This document shows positions 58,549-64,000 of a stretch of 64,000 bases of DNA, piece after piece; positions within the stretch are counted from its first letter, which is position 1, and every line of letters begins with the position of its first letter. Both the position numbers and the translations under genes were made by a program. Below the pieces are notes generated by a model. The model saw only the letters and a list, made by a program, of their open reading frames with translations. It did not search any database and was not told where the DNA came from. This DNA comes from Vibrio pomeroyi (lineage in GTDB: Bacteria > Pseudomonadota > Gammaproteobacteria > Enterobacterales > Vibrionaceae): assembly GCA_041879425.1 (NCBI GenBank), contig CP090854.1, positions 3,038,001 to 3,102,000 on the forward strand. The letters run 5' to 3'.

Positions 58549-59595
58549 TTATTGCTCGTAGCTTCTTTCTACGTGTACTTCTTCAACCAATTCGCGAACG
58601 ATCGCTGTTGCGAAACAACCCGCATCAAGAGAGAACTTAAGCGTGACATTATCTTCGTTCACTTCCCAAGTTAAATCCGTTGGTTTCAGTGACGCTTCAC
58701 GGCGATCATGGCGCATACGGTTACCACGAATCAGAGCCATTAGATCCGGTTCAGCATCAAGGTGTTTCTGTTCTAGAGCTTGAGACTCATCAGTCGTTGG
58801 CAAGGCATTATCGCCAGCCAAAGCAACGGTCATCAAAGCAGATCCGTTCGCGATGTCTTGGTTTACAGCTTCAATGTTGTCAGGCGTTACTGTTAATTGA
58901 GCGCCGTCTTTCACCACGATATCGCCAACCAATGCTGATGAAAACGCATCTTGCTCAATACGATCTGAAAGGATTAGGTTGTAAATCCACGAGCGCGCAG
59001 CAGAAAGGTACAAGCTGCGTTTATTCTGGTTACGAGTACGAACGTTATCGCGGCCCCAACGACGAGCTTCAGATAAGTTGTTACCTTCATTACCAAAACG
59101 CTGAGCACCAAAGTAGTTTGGCACGCCCACTTGAGCAACTTTTTCCAAGCGCTTTACCACATCTTCGCAATCCGTTACTTCAGACAAGGTCAACTCAAAT
59201 TGGTTGCCAACTAAATCGCCCGGACGTAACTTTTTGTTGTGACGTGCTGTCGCTAGGATTTCGATGCTTGGGTATTGTGCTAAGAACGCTGAAAAGTCAG
59301 GCTCACCTTTCGGTAGGTGGACGCTCAACCATTGCTCTGTCACAGCGTGACGGTCTTTCAAACCCGCCCAACTCACGTCTTTCGACTTAACACCGCAAGC
59401 TTTAGCCAGCTCATTCGCCACGAAGCTCGTGTTCTCACCCGTTTTACGGATGCGAACCATGAGATGCTCGCCTTCGCCAGTAAATTCAAAACCCAAGTCT
59501 TCATTAACGACAAAGTGTTCGGCTTTTGCTTTTAGTTTTGCTTTCGCAGTTGGTTTACCGTTTAGATAAGCCAATGAAGATAAAATATCTGACAT
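58549..59595 (-). CDS. truD: tRNA pseudouridine(13) synthase
   Basis: TruD forms pseudouridine 13 in tRNA(Glu). The 348-aa protein has the catalytic Asp in AGLKDRHAVTEQW, NYFGAQRFG and a C-terminal CFATAIVRELVEE. I start at MSDILSSLAYLNG, which matches E. coli; the frame extends ten codons upstream without conservation. It lies between ispF and surE as in E. coli. Confidence 0.96.
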   Translation of the reverse strand: MSDILSSLAYLNGKPTAKAKLKAKAEHFVVNEDLGFEFTGEGEHLMVRIRKTGENTSFVANELAKACGVKSKDVSWAGLKDRHAVTEQWLSVHLPKGEPDFSAFLAQYPSIEILATARHNKKLRPGDLVGNQFELTLSEVTDCEDVVKRLEKVAQVGVPNYFGAQRFGNEGNNLSEARRWGRDNVRTRNQNKRSLYLSAARSWIYNLILSDRIEQDAFSSALVGDIVVKDGAQLTVTPDNIEAVNQDIANGSALMTVALAGDNALPTTDESQALEQKHLDAEPDLMALIRGNRMRHDRREASLKPTDLTWEVNEDNVTLKFSLDAGCFATAIVRELVEEVHVERSYEQ

Positions 59596-59617
59596 GCTGT
59601 TCTTTTCGTGTTGGTGC

Positions 59618-60100
59618 TTACGCACTTTTGGTAATTAGGACCACCGCTTCACATGCGATGCCCTCTTTGCGACCGGTAAAACCTAAACGCTCTGTAGTCG
59701 TGGCTTTTACGTTTACCTTACTAATGCTGGTTTCTAAATCTTGTGCAATAGCTTGGCACATAGATTCTATATGAGGCGCCATTTTTGGTGCTTGCGCCAT
59801 GATAGTAATATCGGCATTACCAATCACGTAGCCTTGTTCTTTTACTCGACGATAAACATCTTTCAATAGCTCACGGCTGTCTGCACCTTTCCACTCATCA
59901 TCAGTATCTGGGAAATGACGACCAATATCACCCGCAGCAATCGCACCTAATAGAGCGTCACATAACGCATGCAGGGCAACATCACCGTCTGAGTGTGCAA
60001 TAAGACCTTGTTCATAAGGGACGCTCACGCCACCAATAATTACCGGGCCTTCACCACCAAACTTATGTACATCAAAGCCATGGCCAATACGAATCATCAT
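59618..60100 (-). CDS. ispF: 2-C-methyl-D-erythritol 2,4-cyclodiphosphate synthase
   Basis: IspF makes MEcPP in the non-mevalonate isoprenoid pathway. The 160-aa trimer-forming protein has zinc ligands D10, H12 and a His in [11 protein letters not shown], and the [19 protein letters not shown] block. The start overlaps the ispD stop (TAATG); the next ATG one codon later has better spacing from AAGGA. Confidence 0.97.
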   Translation of the reverse strand: MMIRIGHGFDVHKFGGEGPVIIGGVSVPYEQGLIAHSDGDVALHALCDALLGAIAAGDIGRHFPDTDDEWKGADSRELLKDVYRRVKEQGYVIGNADITIMAQAPKMAPHIESMCQAIAQDLETSISKVNVKATTTERLGFTGRKEGIACEAVVLITKSA

Positions 60101-60801
60101 TATTCCTTATTCTGACTTAAATAGAACTCAGCAAGCGCTAAATCTTCTGGCTGAGTAATCTTAAAATTATCTGAACGCCCAGCGATTAAAGCGGGCGATA
60201 AACCTTTCCACTCAAAGGCTGAAGCTTCATCGGTAATCGAAACACCTTGTTGAAGCGCCTCACTTAATGCATTCCACAGAGGCTCTGCTTTAAACATTTG
60301 CGGTGTCAGTGCGTGCCATAAATCGGCTCGTTCAACGGTATGCTCAATCTGCCCTTGGGCACCTCGCTTCATCGTGTCACGAACAGGAGCGGCCAAAATA
60401 GCCCCGACATCATGGCTCATCGCACCTGAGATCAACTTATCGATATCACCCAACTGAACACAAGGCCTTGCAGCATCGTGCACCATCACCCAATCACCGA
60501 GCTGTTGCTCTGCGATGTAATCTAAAGCAGAGAGCACGGAGTCCGCTCTTTCGCTTCCACCAGGGACTCTGATCACTTGTGGGTTCTGATTAAGGGCAAG
60601 CTCTGGGTAGTATGGGTCATCATCGCTAATCGCGACGACAATTTGAGAGACTTGTGGGTGAGACAATAATTTCTCAACCGTGTGTTCTAAAATCGTTGTG
60701 CCGTTAATCTTAAGATATTGCTTAGGACGGTCGGCCTGCATTCGGCTACCGACGCCCGCCGCAGGTACAACGGCAATCACGCTTTGAAGTTGAGTCGACA
60801 T
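60100..60801 (-). CDS. ispD: 2-C-methyl-D-erythritol 4-phosphate cytidylyltransferase
   Basis: IspD couples MEP to CTP, the third step of the non-mevalonate pathway. The 233-aa protein has the nucleotide-binding [18 protein letters not shown] and [10 protein letters not shown]. It overlaps both ftsB and ispF by one base, so the three are translationally coupled. Confidence 0.97.
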   Translation of the reverse strand: MSTQLQSVIAVVPAAGVGSRMQADRPKQYLKINGTTILEHTVEKLLSHPQVSQIVVAISDDDPYYPELALNQNPQVIRVPGGSERADSVLSALDYIAEQQLGDWVMVHDAARPCVQLGDIDKLISGAMSHDVGAILAAPVRDTMKRGAQGQIEHTVERADLWHALTPQMFKAEPLWNALSEALQQGVSITDEASAFEWKGLSPALIAGRSDNFKITQPEDLALAEFYLSQNKE

Positions 60802-61082
60802 TAATGGGATTCCTCACCAATGATGCGATAAAACGTTTCGCCTTCTTTTACCATTCCAAGCTCATGACGAGCACGCTCTTCTATCGCGTCTAAGCCTTGG
60901 CGTAGATCGTCGATTTCGGCAAACATCTCGGCATTACGAACATGCAGCTTTTCGTTTACTTGTTGCTGAACTTGGATTTCGTTGTTCACACCGTAGTAAT
61001 CAGAGATACCATTTTTACCGAGCCACAGTGTGTGTTGTAGCCAGCCAAACACTATGAGCAGTACTAAAGCAAAAATTCGCAT
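60801..61082 (-). CDS. ftsB: Cell division protein FtsB
   Basis: FtsB forms a complex with FtsL and FtsQ at the septum. The 93-aa bitopic protein has a membrane helix at about 3-20 ([18 protein letters not shown]), then a periplasmic coiled coil ([19 protein letters not shown]). It is the first gene of ftsB-ispD-ispF. Confidence 0.95.
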   Translation of the reverse strand: MRIFALVLLIVFGWLQHTLWLGKNGISDYYGVNNEIQVQQQVNEKLHVRNAEMFAEIDDLRQGLDAIEERARHELGMVKEGETFYRIIGEESH

Positions 61083-61313
61083 AACACCTTTCGCCGGTTG
61101 AAAAAGAAGGAACTAGAATAAGGCACATATATACCATAATGAGCTTATTGGTGCGAGATATGTGGTGTAAGGGAATCAATAAGTAGGAGAATTATTGTTG
61201 TTCGAAACCTGTAATAAGATTCTCAACACCCTCCTCCATCAATCTCGATAATGGCGAACAAACGACTGCAGACGAAAGCACCGAAGACAGAGTGCCTTTC
61301 CTAAGACTCGTGA
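61083..61313. other. Intergenic region upstream of ftsB
   Basis: No gene is seen. The ftsB promoter should be here on minus. Together with the next repeats and the terminator it makes a 462-bp gap before eno. Confidence 0.5.
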
Positions 61314-61358
61314 TCCGTCATTCCCAAGAAGGAGGAACGACTGAGTTGGGAATCTATC
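61314..61358. repeat. Palindromic intergenic repeat, copy B
   Basis: ATTCCCAA (61320-61327) and TTGGGAAT (61346-61353) pair around GAAGGAGGAACGACTGAG. CGTC and CTATC flank it. It is related to copies A and C. Confidence 0.75.
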
Positions 61359-61375
61359 GAGGCAAACGCAAATAA

Positions 61376-61416
61376 GAGATCCCCCGATTCCTTCCTTCGT
61401 CAGTCTAGGGAATTAC
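61376..61416. repeat. Palindromic intergenic repeat, copy C (opposite orientation)
   Basis: It shares CCTTCCTTCGTCAGTCTAGGGAAT with copy A in pieces, preceded by GAGATCCCCCGATT. The left arm has diverged, so the stem is imperfect. It lies 17 bp from copy B in opposite orientation. Confidence 0.75.
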
Positions 61417-61438
61417 GAACTTTAGATGTAACAAGAAC

Positions 61439-61457
61439 GAGCTTTAGAACCTAGAGC
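61439..61457. repeat. 19-bp direct repeat of the eno 3' coding end
   Basis: GAGCTTTAGAACCTAGAGC is identical to 61580-61598 within eno, 141 bp away. The copy lies beyond the eno terminator. Confidence 0.9.
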
Positions 61458-61481
61458 TCCTTTCCACCACTTTCTACAGGC

Positions 61482-61511
61482 AAAAAAAACGCCCTACCGA
61501 AGTAGAGCGCT
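61482..61511 (-). terminator. eno terminator with UUCG tetraloop
   Basis: On minus, AGCGCTCTAC-TTCG-GTAGGGCGTT (two G-U pairs) is followed by eight T residues. Confidence 0.93.
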
Positions 61512-61544
61512 TTCAAAAGCTTTAAGCTAATAATTCGCTAGGAA

Positions 61545-62900
<1,356 letters not shown>

Positions 62901-62924
62901 TTACGCAGCTACCTGTATTCCTTT

Positions 62925-64000
62925 TTACTTTTCTAACTCGCCGCGCTGGAACTCACCAGCCGCTTTAACGAAACCTGCAAACAATGGGTGACCATCGCGA
63001 GGTGTTGAAGTGAACTCTGGGTGGAATTGAGCAGCAACGAACCATGGGTGGTTCGGGTTCTCGATAACTTCAACCAGTTTCTTGTCCGCAGATAGACCCG
63101 ATACTTTTAGGCCCGCTTTTTCGATTTGTGGACGAAGATTGTTGTTCACTTCGTAACGGTGACGGTGACGTTCATGGATCGTCGCGCTACCGTATAATTC
63201 GTATGCTTTAGTCCCTTTCGCTAGGTGACAAAGCTGTGAACCAAGACGCATCGTGCCGCCTAGGTCAGATGATTCTGTACGCTCTTCAACTTTACCTTCG
63301 CCATCAGTCCACTCAGTGATAAGACCAACAACTGGGTACTTAGTTTCAGTACAGAATTCAGAAGAGTGCGCCCCTTCCATTTTAGCAACGTTACGAGCGT
63401 ACTCGATAAGCGCTACTTGCATACCCAGACAGATACCTAAGTACGGTACTTTGTTTTCACGAGCGTATTGAGCAGCAAGAATCTTACCTTCAACACCACG
63501 ATCACCAAAACCACCAGGAACTAGGATTGCATCTAGGCCTTCTAAAACTTCTACGCCACGAGACTCAACGTCTTGTGAATCTACGTATTTAATATTAACG
63601 CTTAGGCGGTTTTTCAAGCCTGCGTGTTTTAGCGCTTCATTTACTGATTTGTATGCGTCTGGTAGTTCAATGTACTTACCAACCATACCAATCGTCACTT
63701 CACCCGTTGGGTTAGCTTCTTCGTAAATTACTTGTTCCCATTCAGACAGATCTGCTTCTGGAGCTGTGATGCCGAAACGCTTACATACAAGTTCATCAGT
63801 GCCTTGAGCTTTAATAAGCTGAGGGATCTTGTAGATAGAGTCAACATCGCGCATAGAAATAACTGCATTTTCTTGCACATTACAGAACAGAGCAATTTTC
63901 TTACGCTCGTTCGAAGGAATGTTGCGGTCTGAACGACAAACTAGGATGTCTGGCTGAATACCAATAGACAGTAGCTCTTTTACAGAGTGTTGCGTTGGCT
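62925..64000 (-). CDS. pyrG: CTP synthase (5' truncated by window edge)
   Basis: PyrG aminates UTP to CTP using glutamine. The visible part runs from [13 protein letters not shown] (end of the amidoligase domain, with [20 protein letters not shown]) through the class I glutamine amidotransferase domain. Its nucleophile is in [15 protein letters not shown] and the His/Glu pair is in [12 protein letters not shown]. About the first 190 residues lie outside the window. A GTG at 63876-63878 is an internal Val codon, not a start. pyrG-eno is the usual order. Confidence 0.97.
   Translation of the reverse strand, partial: PTQHSVKELLSIGIQPDILVCRSDRNIPSNERKKIALFCNVQENAVISMRDVDSIYKIPQLIKAQGTDELVCKRFGITAPEADLSEWEQVIYEEANPTGEVTIGMVGKYIELPDAYKSVNEALKHAGLKNRLSVNIKYVDSQDVESRGVEVLEGLDAILVPGGFGDRGVEGKILAAQYARENKVPYLGICLGMQVALIEYARNVAKMEGAHSSEFCTETKYPVVGLITEWTDGEGKVEERTESSDLGGTMRLGSQLCHLAKGTKAYELYGSATIHERHRHRYEVNNNLRPQIEKAGLKVSGLSADKKLVEVIENPNHPWFVAAQFHPEFTSTPRDGHPLFAGFVKAAGEFQRGELEK

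Noticed and set aside
62925..63878. Short CTP synthase beginning at a GTG near 63878
   Set aside because: The frame continues upstream with conserved PyrG sequence to the window edge, so this is truncation by the window and not a short gene.

Overview
This window looks like a stretch of core, vertically inherited chromosome from a marine Vibrio, probably near the Splendidus clade. The genus call rests on several things together: a HapR/LuxR-type quorum-sensing regulator beside hpt, luxS next to gshA, the pilABCD-coaE-zapD-yacG run, an oxaloacetate decarboxylase operon beside a tRNA-Arg array and csrA, and the order csrA-lysC-alaS-recA-pncC-mutS-rpoS. The species-level guess is only inference. 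No prophage, integron, transposase, restriction system, CRISPR array or rRNA is visible. Both edges cut genes: gluQ lacks its 5' end at the left and pyrG lacks its 5' end at the right.

Layout. (1) 2-4503, plus strand: gluQ, pcnB, folK, panB, panC (tRNA modification, RNA polyadenylation, folate and pantothenate synthesis). (2) 4641-9833: an ABC-2 exporter pair, a SulP/STAS anion transporter divergent from a beta-carbonic anhydrase, and hpt. (3) 10171-10776: luxR/hapR, followed by a 12-copy heptamer array, a terminator and a 126-bp palindromic element. (4) 11151-18229, minus: the pyruvate dehydrogenase locus pdhR-aceE-aceF-lpdA with two PdhR boxes. (5) ampD/nadC, then the type IV pilus genes pilABCD with coaE, zapD and yacG; yacG is followed by a second 12-copy heptamer array. 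(6) 26955-30569, minus: ffh and the rpsP-rimM-trmD-rplS ribosome operon. (7) ypjD and corB (plus), then luxS, an SLT-like lipoprotein, gshA, an M16 protease, yqaA and a zinc-less MDR-type oxidoreductase (minus). (8) 40472-43685, minus: oadGAB sodium pump. (9) 44061-45484, minus: ten tRNA genes (8 Arg-ACG, 2 Ser-GCT). (10) 45959-52238, minus: csrA, lysC, alaS, recA, pncC; mutS runs the other way. (11) 55075-64000, minus: rpoS, nlpD, pcm, surE, truD, ispF, ispD, ftsB, eno, pyrG.

The genes form familiar functional sets: pyruvate oxidation with its repressor, natural-transformation/type IV pilus assembly, translation and SRP targeting, quorum sensing and stress control (luxR, luxS, csrA, rpoS), and SOS/mismatch repair (recA, mutS).

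The unusual material is almost all intergenic. Two heptamer arrays with exactly 12 full ATTCGAG copies sit 0-1 nt after the stop codons of unrelated genes (luxR and yacG), each followed by a similar AAGGGTTGAC terminator. The repeat unit is self-complementary as RNA only in the gene-sense orientation. A 126-bp palindrome touches the lpdA stop codon and also folds well only in one orientation. Three related palindromic repeats, a 19-bp duplication from the end of eno, covarying hairpins between tRNA genes and the absence of recX between recA and alaS complete the list.
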